A model generated the notes under the pieces. The model was not told the origin of the DNA. It saw only the letters and a list, made by a program, of their open reading frames with translations, and ran no database searches. From contig JAQFVV010006835.1 of the NCBI GenBank assembly GCA_028023455.1, forward strand, positions 188,001 to 252,000: a DNA stretch of 64,000 nt, written 5' to 3'. A program made the translations under genes and the position numbers. This DNA comes from Epiperipatus broadwayi (Eukaryota > Onychophora > Udeonychophora > Euonychophora > Peripatidae). Below are positions 34,362 through 45,733 of the stretch, piece by piece. Numbering within the stretch: the first letter of the stretch is position 1; every line of letters starts with the position of its first letter.

Positions 34362-36655
34362 TCATTATCAACCATTATCAATCCACTGCAGGATGAAGGT
34401 CTCCAAGTTTAATCCATCTTCTCCAATCTTTAGCTTCTCTTCTCCACATCACCCCTGCACACTTTCTTATTTCATCCATCCATCTCACATGTGGTCTCTT
34501 TCTGGGTCTTTTACAATCTCTTGGAATCCAGTTTAAAATTTCAATTGTCCATCTATTATCATCTCTTCTAACAATATGTCCAGCCCAACTCCACTTCAAT
34601 CTTTTAATTTTTTCAATGAGGTCAGTAACACCTGTTTGTTCTCTTACCCATACATTGCGTTTACGATCTCTTCTTGTTACTCCCAACATACATCTCTCCA
34701 TACTCCTTTGAGTGGTCTGAAGTCTCTGAATTGCTCTTCTATTAAGTGTCCAAGTCTCAGATCCATAAGTAAGAACTGGTAAAACACATTTGTTAAAAAC
34801 CTTCCTTTTCAAACACATAGGCATATTTCCTTTTAGTGTCAAGTAATTTCTACCAAAAGCACTCCAACCAAGTTTAATTCTATGATTAATTTCCTTCATT
34901 ATGTTTCCATCTGTATTAATAATCTGACCAAGGTATTTGTAACTGTTAACTTCTTCTAATTCATCATAATCAATCTTTATTTTCATATTTTGAGCAAATC
35001 GATTAAACATTACTTTAGTCTTTTTAACATTTATCTTTAGTCCTACTTTCCTACTTTCATCTGATAATTCCTGCAACATTTCCTGCAGATCTGAAGCATT
35101 ATTTGCAAAAACAACTACATCATCTGCGAAATCTAAATGACTTAAATAATCACCATTTACTTTCACTCCTTTAGTTTCCCATTTTAATCCACAAAATACT
35201 TCATGCAACATTGCTGTAAAAAGTTTTGGAGATATGGAGTCACCTTGTCTTACACCTTTCTCAATGTTGACTTTCCCAGTGTCATTATGTAATCTAATTG
35301 TTGCTGTTGCATTTTTATAAATATTCTTTAAAATATGACAATATCCTGGATCTATACCTTGATGATCTAATGCTTTAATCACTGAAGAAATGTTTATAGA
35401 ATCAAATGCCTTTTCATAATCTACAAATCCTAAGCATAATGGCAACTCATATTCATTTGTCCTTTCTATAACTTCTCTCAATACCTGAATATGATCTACT
35501 GTACTAAAACCACTTTTAAATCCAGCTTGTTCTCTTGGTTGGTGGAAATCCAATGTTCTCTGTAGACGAGTAGTAATTATCTTGGTAAAAATTTTATATA
35601 AAACTGATAAAAGGCTGATAGGTCTGTAATTTCTTATATCTTCTTTATCACCTTTTTTAAATATTAATATTATTATTGCATTCTTCCAATCATCCGGTAG
35701 TCTTTATCATTTAGACATTTGATATATAACTTTGCTAAAAAATTTTCTATTTCTTCACCTGCTTCTTTCAATATATCAATTATAATTCCATCATTACCTG
35801 GAGCCTTTCCTTTCTTCATACATTTAATTACATGTCTCACTTCTTCATTTAAAATTCTGGGCAATTTGGAAGATGTAATAGATATAGGAGGTACTTGTTC
35901 TTTATTACTATATAATTCTTGATAAAAATCTTCTACCAATTTCATGATGTCATCTCTCCTTTTAGTAATAATTCCATCTTTTTTTCTTATTGCAGATATA
36001 AATTTCCTACCAATACCAAAATGTTGTTTTACATTCTTAAGACTTTTATTTTCTTCTACAGCTTTCCTTGCTAGTTCACAGTTATACTTTCTTATATCAT
36101 TTTCAACTCTTTTCCGCACCATTTTACAAAATTCGAGATATTTAATTCTTTTTAATGCATCATTTTTGTATATCTTCATATTCCTTCTTTTCTTCATAAA
36201 TTCTCTAGTCTCAGTAGAAATTTTATTGGTCAATTGCTGTTTCTTTCTACCAGCTATCTTTGTTGCAGTTTTCAAAAGTGTATCAGTTATTTTCATATTA
36301 ATTTCATTCAAATCTGAATCATGTTCAAAATCTACTAATACTTGAAACCGATTTGGAAGTTCTAATTTAAATTCATTAGAATGTTTCTGAAGATTAGGAA
36401 TATCAACTGTAAATATTGTTTTTCTTAATAATTTTTGTCTTTCTAGTTTTACATTAACATGTAACTTACACCTTACTAATCGATGATCACTTCCTGTGTT
36501 AAATTTATTAAGAACATTACAATCTTGAAATATGTATTTCCTGTTAGTCAAAATATAATCCAATTCTGCTATACCTTCATTTGGATGCTTCCATGTCCAT
36601 TTCCTTTTAACATTTTTCTCAAAAAAAGAATTCATAATATAAAGTTTTTCTTTAT
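34345..36655 (-). mobile_element. RTE-type LINE, best-preserved copy, 5'-truncated
   Basis: A continuous minus-strand RTE element comprising the end of the APE-like endonuclease, a linker, the full RT and the C-terminal region, ending in a microsatellite-like 3' tail as RTE elements do. The 5' end stops at a short TA tract (36653-36668), so the N-terminal endonuclease and 5' UTR are lost. One frameshift near 35690-35705 separates two long frames. It is the best reference for the other RTE remnants at 21.3, 43.1-47.2, 47.4 and 58.7 kb. Confidence 0.93.
34378..35553 (-). pseudogene. RTE reverse transcriptase, C-terminal frame
   Basis: 391 codons. In order: RT motifs around FHQPREQAGFKSGFST (residues 3-18), LGFVDYEKAFDSI (about 41-53, first catalytic Asp), GVRQGDSISPKLF (about 100-112), and LDFADDVVVFAN (about 138-149, the FADD catalytic pair). 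Then comes the thumb (NVKKTKVMFN), the NSYKYLGQII block, and a conserved C-terminal half ending GDLHPAVD. The first methionine is internal; the true frame begins in the preceding ORF and is separated by a frameshift. RTE RT copies the element RNA at a nicked target site. All catalytic residues are intact in this piece, so the copy is relatively young, but the frameshift and lost 5' end make it non-autonomous. Confidence 0.92.
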
Positions 36656-36686
36656 ATATATATATGGTATATAGATATGATGGCAT
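35673..36686 (-). pseudogene. RTE endonuclease end and RT start
   Basis: 337 codons. After about 20 residues translated from a TA tract, the text YIMNSFFEKN, WTWKHPNEGIAELDYIL and NTGSDHRLVRCKL is the C-terminal part of an APE-type endonuclease; the SDHR...V block carries the conserved catalytic-site Asp-His. A Lys/Arg-rich linker follows, then the RT fingers (VEDFYQELYSN, CMKKGKAPGNDGI). The reading leaves frame near residue 325, where a one-base change in the CCGGATGATTGG region disrupts the expected LPDDWK block. Start is artefactual; the N-terminal endonuclease domain is missing. Confidence 0.9.
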
Positions 36687-36784
36687 ACATATATGTGATC
36701 ACTAGATAGAGCTTACCAATCAGCTCCAAACAAGCTTTGTTTACATGAATGCTGAAAGAGATAGAATTCAAAATCTCTATCATT

Positions 36785-36845
36785 GTCACCCACCTCCAGA
36801 CCAGCTGGTTTCAATCTTATTAGCTCATGTCAGTGAAGGGCTGGG
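36785..36845 (-). ncRNA. weak hammerhead-like motif
   Basis: Minus strand: CCC and TTCA, then CTGACATGA (a CTGATGA with two extra bases), GCTAATAAGATT, GAAA, the palindrome CCAGCTGG followed by TC, and TGGA plus GGTGGG. TTCA/TGGA and CCC/GGG could form stem I, and ACCAGCTGGT a dimeric stem III. Stem II does not pair well and the core is interrupted, so this is a suggestion only. It lies between the RTE 5' end and an ORF1-like frame, within otherwise unassigned sequence 36690-36985. Confidence 0.3.
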
Positions 36846-36989
36846 AGACTAAAAACTAGATCTAAAATACCAACTCTAAAGTCAACACTTATCAAACATG
36901 TTTCTATTAATTTGGAAGCATGAATTTATTAGACCTGTAAATGTCTTCAAACTCAGCCTAACAAATCAGATAGCTATATGGGTCTGAAA

Positions 36990-37695
36990 TCAATTCAGTT
37001 TCACCATATAGTAAAAGCCTTCACACATCTGCTCTGTAACCCTTACAGAACTAGTATCTGTACCTTCTGAATCTTCACAAGTTTGCTTCATAACCATCTT
37101 GCTATTTTCTTCCATTTTCTTTATTTTTGTCTTCTTTGATCTTCTTTTGGTTGGTTTTAATCTTGTACTTCTTGGCCTCATTGTTTTATTGCTAGCACAG
37201 TCATCCTCAGAAACAGTTTCTAAAGTTGGAGTTGAGTCATCCTCTAGTTGTGAACTTGAAGAGTTGTGTGATTTTTTCTTATCCACTGTTCTTGCTCTCA
37301 GTGACCAAATAAGAATCTTCTAAACCAGTTCCGCCAGTTATAGGCTGATTGTCACTCACCTTACATGAATTAAATTCAGATTCCTCACTTGGGACCTGAA
37401 TAGTAAATGCTGTAACAATTTCAACCTGCATATCAATTAAGCTTACTTCTTCATGACTTTTTGGCATGTTTTGCACACTTGTAGAGGCTATTTGTTGTTG
37501 ATCCATGATTCCTTTACTCACATTAGCAGAATCTTGAGTTAATTTGGTATTTTTGGAATTTGCCTTGCATCTGTGAAATCTGCTGATTCTAATACCACAA
37601 CTTTGACAATTATTAGTTGGGCATGATCTCACAAGATGTGTTTTGTTCCTATAAATGAAAAATTGTGGCAGAATACCATGTCTGGACAGGAACAT
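36990..37695 (-). pseudogene. retroelement ORF1/gag-like zinc-knuckle protein
   Basis: Two overlapping minus-strand frames: 37695-37279 (138 codons) and 37286-36990 (98 codons), joined by a frameshift. The first holds PQFFIYRNKTHLVRSCP then CQSCGIRISRFHRC, which matches CCHC zinc knuckles of retroelement ORF1/gag proteins (CxxC-H-C spacing, with some Cys replaced). The rest is polar, acidic and Lys-rich (TRLKPTKRRSKKTKIKK), as in nucleic-acid-binding tails. The start is arbitrary. It is upstream of the RTE on the same strand but separated by ~300 bp of unrelated sequence, so it probably belongs to another element, possibly the LINE at 32.7-33.3 kb. Confidence 0.6.
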
Positions 37696-37699
37696 TGGG

Positions 37700-38979
37700 G
37701 CAATTTATTTCCTCTATTGCTGATAGATCATTGAGTGATCTCTCCTAATTTTAGAGAGGGGTTGTTGTATTTGATGGAAGTTTCAGACCAAACCTTCTTT
37801 TGGAAAGGAATTTACATGCTGTGATAACACCATAGTGTTGTAATGGTTTTTAAAGCTCAGTACCATTAAAATTTTTAAAAATATAACTTAATGGAAGATG
37901 AGTATAAAAAGGTTAAATTTTTACATGTAAAATATACTCTGTAAAATCTTTGAAGCATTTTCTAATTGAATCCACACCAGTTTGATTTTTAATATGACTG
38001 AATAGGACAGGCAGGGGTTGTTGTTCTCCAAGCCCAGAGAATGGTAATCTCCATTTTCATCCTACATGCTAAAAGCCCTAGCCATTATAGAGATGAAAGA
38101 TATTCCTGAACAGACTAGCTGTACTGATGTTTCAACTGGAGAGATGCTGTCTATTCTAAGAACAATTGTTGCTGCTGTACCTACCACCAAGAAATGCCAA
38201 CAGAAAAGCTTTTACCAATAATTGAAAGTAAAATTTCTCAGACCACCACAAAGAACTTTAAAGAACTTTTAATTCCTAAATCTAAAGCTCTAGCTACTAT
38301 AAAAATTTAAATAAACATTCAAAGTAAAGTTAATTTCTTAAATCTTTGTCTAAGTAAAATGTAGAGTCATCATGTAATACTTCCTTTTCCTCTGTATTTT
38401 TAAATCTGTAAAATCTCTAGAGTCTAGTTAACAATTGTTTGTTACTATAAATCTATCTTTTACATTTGTGCTTGCAGTGATGCCTATTCTATTTTATAAA
38501 TTTTAAGTATTAACATTTTATTTTCTTACATATGTGATAATGTTCCAAATATATCTTGAAATAGTGAGGGTATTAATTTTAATAATTTTGTACCAAAGAT
38601 ATCTTTATTTCTATTTTCAATGTAATAAATCTAAAATAATGCTTGGTTATCATAACTTGACTCATCGTTTTGAAATTAGGTTAATTAAAAATAATATTTG
38701 ATCACCTTGTGATCATTGTAATAATCCCAATTGATTTTAAATTTGATTTTTCATACTTATTTATCCCGGTTTGCAAGTATTATAATTATAAATTATCATT
38801 TTAAAAGTAACTTTCTGGCCATAGAGATATATTAGTAAGGTATATTTTGTAGTGCACTATTAATTTTACCCCCTTAAAATACATTTACCTCTATTAAGAT
38901 CTGATTAATGATGCAAATTAATTGTTTATTAAATGGGATTATTAATTTAGCCCCTTTTTTATTGTAACATCAACTTTAG
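37700..38979. other. no gene recognised
   Basis: 37700-38260 is somewhat more complex and may contain the decayed N-terminal part of the ORF1-like frame, but no motif is certain. 38260-38979 is AT-rich. Confidence 0.4.
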
Positions 38980-39100
38980 ATGCTTAATGTATGAATTGGC
39001 CTTTGTTAGCAGTGCAGATATTAGCTATCTATTTTATTGGATGCTTAATGTATGAATTGGCCTTTGTTAGCAGTGCAGATATTAGCTATCTATTTTATTG
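38980..39100. repeat. perfect 61 bp tandem duplication
   Basis: ATGCTTAATGTATGAATTGG... at 38980-39040 is repeated without mismatch from 39041 to 39100, so it is very recent. 39101-40288 downstream shows no recognised gene; the plus-strand frames there have no family features. Confidence 0.95.
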
Positions 39101-40285
39101 CACAATTAATTAATTTTAACATATTTTTTTATTTTGTCCTTGTGCATTGTGGATGTGAGTTTATGATATATATGTGGATATATCCCTATCTTGCTAATCT
39201 TCATGTGCTAACAATGGAAGCTATTCCCATTTATCAGTAGCTCACTTAACAGTAGACACAGGCCACAAAGAGCACCAAGTACATTACTGGGGTAAGAGTC
39301 CATGACTGTTGAGTAGCTTACCCAAGTCCAGACTTCTTGTACTTTTTAATTAATTAATTCCTTAACATGCTTCTTAATTTAAAGGTACCACACACATTAT
39401 ATGCAGAAATAATTGCTCATCTGCACCACCACCTTTTCAGTAAAGTTTAATACATGTCTATAGTGAATCATAGGTAATGCTAATTTAGCCCATCATCTCT
39501 TAGTGTAACATATATTATATATATTCGTGATTTATTCAAAACCATGAGAATCTCTGGTTTGATGGATTCTGATCTGCATCATTCTCGAGCTTTATTACTA
39601 TACTCGAATCTTATTTACCTTGATGTAAACAGTCACGATATTAATTCTGTGGTAACTAATGAGTCTCTGGCTAGTATTATTACTTTATTGGTTGGGAAAC
39701 CACGGCATAGAAATATTATTTGGCATACGCATCAATTATTCACTTCACACTATGTTATTTAATACACTCAAATGATATCATATTCTGTATTACTTTCAAT
39801 CAATCTTATTCCATTGTATAATGCATGTGTGCATTAAATTAATTGTATTTTGTTTGCTAATTGAATGTAACTTATTTTATTTTTCATTATTATTAATTAT
39901 AATAAACTTATTTAAATTTACCTCCTACTCATTATAATTTTACTGCATCCCAATCCAATTAAATTATTGATTAAATATGTTTAATATTGATTCTGGTTAA
40001 GATATTAATAATACCTTAAGTTCAGCTTATCTATAGTTTATTAACCTAATTATGTGTTGCATGTTTGATTCGATTTTGAGTCTCATGTCTCTCCCTGTTG
40101 GAAGACAGATCATGAATTAAAATAAATCCTGGGTGTAACCTCAGAAATGTCATTCATAACCTGTTAAATCATGAAGCACTGGTAAATAGGTTGAAGCTTT
40201 GTCAACTGGTACTTTCAATCCCATTTTAATCAGGTTTAGGGTATTTTACCTGGACTCTAAGTTTTGTTATATAAATCTGACCATT

Positions 40286-40288
<3 letters not shown>

Positions 40289-40321
<33 letters not shown>

Positions 40322-40332
40322 ATATATATATA

Positions 40333-40367
<35 letters not shown>
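40289..40367. repeat. (TA)n microsatellite
   Basis: TA tracts separated by short TTG and ATTT interruptions. Confidence 0.95.
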
Positions 40368-40370
<3 letters not shown>

Positions 40371-43088
40371 TGAATTACAGTAATTGTTTATAAGTAAAAA
40401 GCAAATAATGAAAGAAAATATATTCATTAAACAATATCTTTTTATATAATAAGTTGTTTTTCTCTTCACTAGTAAAATAATTTTTCTTCTTTAATTTTAT
40501 TATAAATAAATTAGATAATCCTTTTGTATTAGAATAATTTTTTCATTTAATTTTAAATAATTTATTTTAAAATATTAAAATTATATTATTCATTTAATAT
40601 CTTAGATATAGCGATATATATACTTGTACAAAAAATGTAACATCTAGGATATTTTGAGCTCTGACTTTCACATGACCCTCAACTCTCCACACTCTCTCAT
40701 ACTACTAATACCCTTGATCATATACTCATTTAATTAATATTTAAATTATTTTACATTTTATTGTAGATATTTACATAAGAAACTTTTATCTGTGTTAATT
40801 TTTTATTTTCCTTTATAAACTTAATATGTTTTATGGTTACTCATTCAATATGTTATGGGTTTGAAATAATCTTTCTCATTATTTTTCTTTCTGGACTAAG
40901 GGTAAATAGAAATAAAAGATTCTTGACAATTAACTAATATTTTTTAATAAAAATACCTGCATAAAATAAATTCAACTACCAAATTTTTCACTCCACTTCT
41001 TTACAGATATCCGAATAGTGTCCCTATTATTAAATAGAAAGAATAGTATACAACAATCATCTGCTGTATGAATGAATCAAGTCTGTTGGCTACACAAACT
41101 TAAAATATTGGACTCTCTAGTTGACTCATTAGGATTATATGTGATAAAGAGGCTAATTTTTACAAAATATATAAAATTTGGAGATTCGTTGAAATTAATC
41201 CTGACTCCTTTGAGAAATTTGTTTATAGATAAAAGTTAGAATGCACTGAAAGTCAAATCTATCTTTTTGAAAGGTGGAGGCTGATACATGATGTAACATG
41301 TAATTGTAAATGGATGGATACAGTGTCAGGTTAAAGCACTTCCTTTAGTTATATGACAACACCTGTCTCTTTGTCTAAAAGCAAATACTCTTTATTAGTA
41401 ATCAGTAATTGAAAGTATAATTAAACAAATTCCAACTACCTAATGATTCACCCAATATCCAAAATCCTTGTTTCTTTTCTTTTGTACTACTTATGTGCTC
41501 TTGTTTCTAAGTTGTACAAATTAAATCATCATTTCAGAAGATATTTTATAATACTGAAGTGCTGATCCTAAAACCTTGATTATCATTCATGCCATAGTTG
41601 GTTTGCCATTTGTAATAAAATGGATATTATATAATCATAAATAACATAAATAAAGTAATACCTTTCTCATGCTGGTTTGTGCTTAAAAGAATACCTAGCA
41701 TAAAACCTATTGATAAACATCAAAAAATGAAAATAATGTTTGATACATGTATATAAATCAATACCTTAATAAATAATGCATATGTCAATGCTATCTAAAT
41801 GTGCTGAGATCATTAAAGCAATCATTCAGGTAAATTCTTATAATACTTTATGGGCATAGATTATAAGGTGTGAATGTTATAAGTACTGTTTAGCTCATTA
41901 ATATCATCCATTCCATTATGAAAACAAATATATATATATATATATATGCATCTGTAATATGTAATTCCATTATTTACTAATGTTAGCTGTACAAATACTA
42001 AAAGTCTTTGCTGAATATGCTTATAAAAATGGCAAATACTTAATTTAGTATTTAAAAAAATTTTAATAATTTATAATAATGATTAATAATTATAATAATA
42101 ATAGTAATAATAATAATGATGATAAAATAAAAGGTTGTTTCATGAAGTTGAAAAACATAAATATAGTAATATTTTAGAATATGGATTACAGATATATAAA
42201 TGGTAAGTTATCATAAATAGAACATACTTACGTACGTGCACATACATTTGTCTAGTAATACAAAAATCACTTATATCAATCTCATAAGGCTAAACAATTT
42301 TTAGAATATATAAATTCCAATTGATTTGCATATAAAGGCTAAGTTAAAACAGCATATTGTACTATATATATATATATTATAGTTTTAATGCCATTTTTAC
42401 TTTTTAAAGCATTAATGGCTCTTAAATTATAAAAAGATATGTTATTCTTTTATTAGTAACTGGTACATGTGTTAATATTATTAGTATGCTTAATATTATT
42501 AATATGTTCTAAAGTTATAGGGTTAAATTATTTTAATAATGTATGCACTGAAATGGAAAATGCAAACATATAGGTTATTAGATAAACATTTTGATTTTTA
42601 TTGATCATTAGCATAACAATATTTTTAAGCAGTAAAAAACCTTTGACAATACAATTACATTTTTAAATCTGAATTCATGAAATGTCTTTTTATAAAAATT
42701 TGCATAATAAAAATTTTAAATTTCTTACCTAGTATCTACTGTATTTTCTTTTTTCTCTTAGGGACTTTAAATTGTTTAGCAGTTTTATTATCATCTCTAA
42801 ACTTTTTCATTTATACAAAATGATTTAGATGTTCTTTTAATACAAGTTAGCATGAAATATACTTTTCTTCAGAATAATAAAGAGTTGTATCTTCCATTTC
42901 CATTAGCACTGATAATAAACTATATATGTATACTTCTGGCATTTTCTACTATCAGCAGTAGATTTATTTTGTGTAAGCTTAGATATATATACAATTAATA
43001 AAATGAGACACAAATTGTGCAACTTGCTTTTAAGCTTGTATTAAAATGCTGACTAGAGGGAACTTACCAATAGCTTCAATTAAGCTTT
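40368..43088. other. AT-rich DNA, nothing recognised
   Basis: Only small TA runs (41930-41947, 42363-42376) and an AAT-rich patch (42060-42125). No protein-like frames or known repeats. Confidence 0.45.
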
Positions 43089-43216
43089 AATTTATAACTG
43101 CAAAATCTAAATGACTTTAATTATCTTTTTTTCCGTTCATTTCCTTATCATTCCATTTAAATCTACAAATATTTCTTGTAAAAATTCTGTAAAAATTTAG
43201 GATATATATTAGTGCC

Positions 43217-43996
43217 AAAAAAAAACAGAATCATTCTCTGGAGAGTAAGAACATTGTAGTATATGCTTCTACTGCTAGAATCCTCTTGTAGTAAGCTCAT
43301 GTAATTATTTGCTGACTGGTGTAGTTGGGTGAAGTTGTGATTCCATTTAGTAAATTTTTTGTTAAGCATGTCCAGCTTATTTATCGATTGATGTGATAAT
43401 TGAAAAGTTGGAATAAAGTGAAATTCTGTTTTCTGTTATGAGAAAACAGCAGAAGAAGCAGCTGTAATGCTTGAAACAGTTTACAAACAGGTTGATCTGG
43501 GGAGAACACAAGCATATAGTTGATTTAGTGGAAAAGTAAATGGGAGTGAAATCAAATTTCAAGACTATACTGTTTTATATGCAAAAAAAAAAACTGTTCA
43601 AATAGATTTTGTTTGTGTAATGTAATAAAATGAATATGTCCCAAATTTATAGTACAGTGAGGAGTGTTAACTTCACTACAACATTGCTCAGCAAACAAAG
43701 TCTTGAGTGTGAAACATCTTTTAACCAAAAATAGCATTTGTCAGATATCCATCTGCCATATTTATTTGATCTCACTACATGTGACTTTCTCAAATGAAAA
43801 AATATCTCAAAGAATTTTGCAGACTTGAGAAGAGATAAAACAATATAATGACAGCATTAAAAGCATCACTTTGCAAACAATTCAGGCTTTGAAAAATAGA
43901 AAACATATTTAGATCATTACTTTGAAGAAACTTCAATTTGTCATACTTTAAAACAAATACACAATTCCAGGTTTTATGGGTACTCCCACATATACT
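43217..43996 (+). mobile_element. degenerate mariner-like transposon inside the RTE
   Basis: It interrupts the RTE between its 35235- and 35255-equivalent positions. Plus-strand frames read as a broken mariner transposase: KVKFCFLL...NSRRSS, MLETVYKQVDLGRTQAYS-like text in the N-terminal HTH region (43425-43530), and LLTKNSICQISICHIYLI with SNEKISQRIL, then LEKR..NIMTALKAS (43720-43870). These match the ...PHPPYSPDLAPCDFFLFP...L...EEIKQ...ALKAI order of mariner C-termini. Many stops; DD residues not identifiable. No clear TIR; borders are set by the RTE alignment. Confidence 0.6.
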
Positions 43997-44080
43997 GTTA
44001 TACACCTTCTCAATGTTAATCTTCTTAGTAACACCAATAAATCTATAATTTCTGATAACTTATGATATATAATCTTAGCA

Positions 44081-44350
44081 ATATTATATTATCTGGGTCT
44101 ACATTTAAATGATCTAGTGCTTTAATCATCAAAATAATTTCTGTTGGATTATGATATATTTTCTTTTATATAAAAGTGCAACTAAGGCTTAGTAAAAGAA
44201 TATTTATGTAAATATACTTTAAGGTATTAAACCTGTATAAGTGAATGAATAATAAATAAAATAGAAAAGAAAAATTGCATTATTCTGGATCTATATTTTG
44301 ATGATCCAATGCTTTAATCTTCATAGAAATACTTATATAATCACTTTTTG
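44081..44350 (-). repeat. ~195 bp duplication within the RTE remnant
   Basis: The RT segment reading (plus) CTGGRTCTA...GATGATC.A.TGCTTTAATC occurs at 44081-44160 and again at 44280-44350, so a small part of the RTE was locally duplicated around ~115 bp of AT-rich DNA. Confidence 0.6.
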
Positions 44351-44554
44351 ATTATCTACCAATCCAAAACATATATGTAGTTCAATTAATAATTTTTATT
44401 AGTCATTTATTATACTATAAATTATATATTTAAGAAATAATATTTCTGTAGTGTAATTTTCACTATATGACCTCATGCTAGATAGGGACTGTTTCCTATC
44501 TACTTTTAACAACTTGCGGAGGATTATATCATACACATATGTCAAGATATTTGA

Positions 44555-44622
44555 AAAAGATATATGATTCTCAAAATGCACATTCTGTGCTAAAGCATCA
44601 CTCATCAGTTAACTCAGATCAT
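44555..44622 (-). ncRNA. hammerhead, family 2 (minus-strand unit)
   Basis: Minus strand: GATCTGAGTTAA, CTGATGA (44608-44602), 15 nt stem II GTGATGCTTTAGCAC, AGAA in place of GAAA (44586-44583), TGTGCATT, then TTGAGAATC. ATG/CAT closes a 3 bp stem III over a TG loop, leaving AUU before the cleavage site, and stem II pairs with one mismatched side. The G-to-A change at the GAAA box would abolish activity. Confidence 0.68.
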
Positions 44623-44661
44623 ATTCTCTTACACATATCTTCATCATAGTTCAGTATATAC

Positions 44662-44994
44662 AGCTAGGGAATTACTACAGCCTACTTGATGTGTCATAAT
44701 TATTGCCCTCACATATTTAACACAAATCACATGATGAAAGTATATTAATAATTTTGATTAGTCATGCATTAGACTAGAAATTATCCACTTCAGGAATAAT
44801 ATTCGTGTTATATAATTTTCACTACACTAGCTAGGGAATTACTACAGCCTACTTGATGTGTCATAATTATTGCCCTCACATATTTAACACAAATCACATG
44901 ATGAAAGTATATTAATAATTTTGATTAGTCTTCATTAGACTAGAAATTATCCACTTCAGGAATAATATTCGTGTTATATAATTTTCACTACACT
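44662..44994. repeat. 167 bp tandem duplication in hammerhead multimer
   Basis: 44662-44828 and 44829-44994 (starting AGCTAGGGAATTACTACAG) are almost identical, differing by a 1-2 bp indel (GTCATGCATT against GTCTTCATT), so the duplication is recent compared with the ~25% divergence between full units. Confidence 0.93.
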
Positions 44995-45170
44995 ACCTTA
45001 AATGAATAGTCTCTAGCCTAATGAATGATTAATAAAAATTATTAATATACTTTCATCAAGTGGTTTGTGTCAGATGTGTGATGGCAGTAAGTTTGGCACA
45101 TCAATTAAATTGTAATAATTCCCTATCTATATATGCTGAACAATGATAAAGACATGTGTAAGAGAATATA

Positions 45171-45228
45171 ATCCAGGCCAACAGATGAACGTTGGTTCTG
45201 CATAAAATGTGCACCCGGGAGGGGGTCA
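45171..45228 (+). ncRNA. hammerhead, family 2 (first plus-strand unit)
   Basis: ATCCAGGCCAA, CAGATGA (45182-45188; core T to A), 15 nt stem II segment (45189-45203), AAAA (45204-45207), TGTGCACC, then GGGAGGGGGTCATA. Spacing matches the family exactly, but two core changes mean the ribozyme is dead. Confidence 0.62.
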
Positions 45229-45543
45229 TACATCTATTATTTAATATCTTTTTGGTCCTATGTTTATGTTTACAATTCTTCACAAGGTATTAAAATGGAT
45301 AGAATCTAATCTCTACCTTGCATGAGGTGTTGTAGTGAAAATTACACTACAGAAATATTATTCCTTAAACAGATCATCTCTAATCTAATGAATGACTAAC
45401 AAAAATTATTAATATACTTTCATCAAGTGTTTTATGCCAAGTGTTTCCAGGCAATAGTACGACATTTATTAATTAAACTGTAGTAATTTCCTTTGTATAT
45501 ATATATATACTAAACAATGAATAAGGCAAATGTAAGAGAATAT

Positions 45544-45590
45544 GGTCTAGGCCAACTGATTTCACCTAGAAATGCACATCTTGGGGATCA
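45544..45590 (+). ncRNA. hammerhead, family 2 (second plus-strand unit)
   Basis: GGTCTAGGCCAA, CTGAT (45556-45560), then only TTCACCTA, GAAA (45569-45572), TGCACATC (3 bp stem III ATG/CAT, 2 nt loop, AUC), then TTGGGGATC. Stem I (CCAA/TTGG and GGTC/GATC) and stem III are the best of the set. However, stem II and part of the core have been deleted, so the copy cannot cleave. Confidence 0.65.
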
Positions 45591-45733
45591 TACATAGTTT
45601 TTACATTTCTTTGACCATATGTTTATAATTACTATCATCTACAGAATGGCAAAAGTCAGCAGAAACTAGTCTTTGCTTTGCATGAGATGGTACAATGAAC
45701 ATTACACTATAGAAATATTATATTGGTAGTTCA

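Larger units (their letters stand above)
44385..45725. mobile_element. hammerhead-unit multimer inserted in RTE, 8 bp TSD
   Basis: A 1.34 kb insert flanked by GTAGTTCA at 44377-44384 and 45726-45733; deleting it restores RTE homology exactly. It has one unit on the minus strand (44385-44995), with its leading 167 bp duplicated, then two units head to tail on the plus strand (about 45000-45366 and 45367-45725, period 367 bp). Each unit has the shared text CTAATGAATGA, ATTATTAATATACTTTCATC, TAATTCCCT, a hammerhead region, TGCATGAG and ATTACACTA.AGAAATATTA. No coding capacity. This matches non-autonomous ribozyme-bearing retroelements (retrozyme- or PLE-terminus-like) inserted as a multimer. Confidence 0.82.

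Noticed and set aside
34312-36674. Several plus-strand frames of 60-130 codons
   Set aside because: Antisense shadows of the minus-strand RTE.
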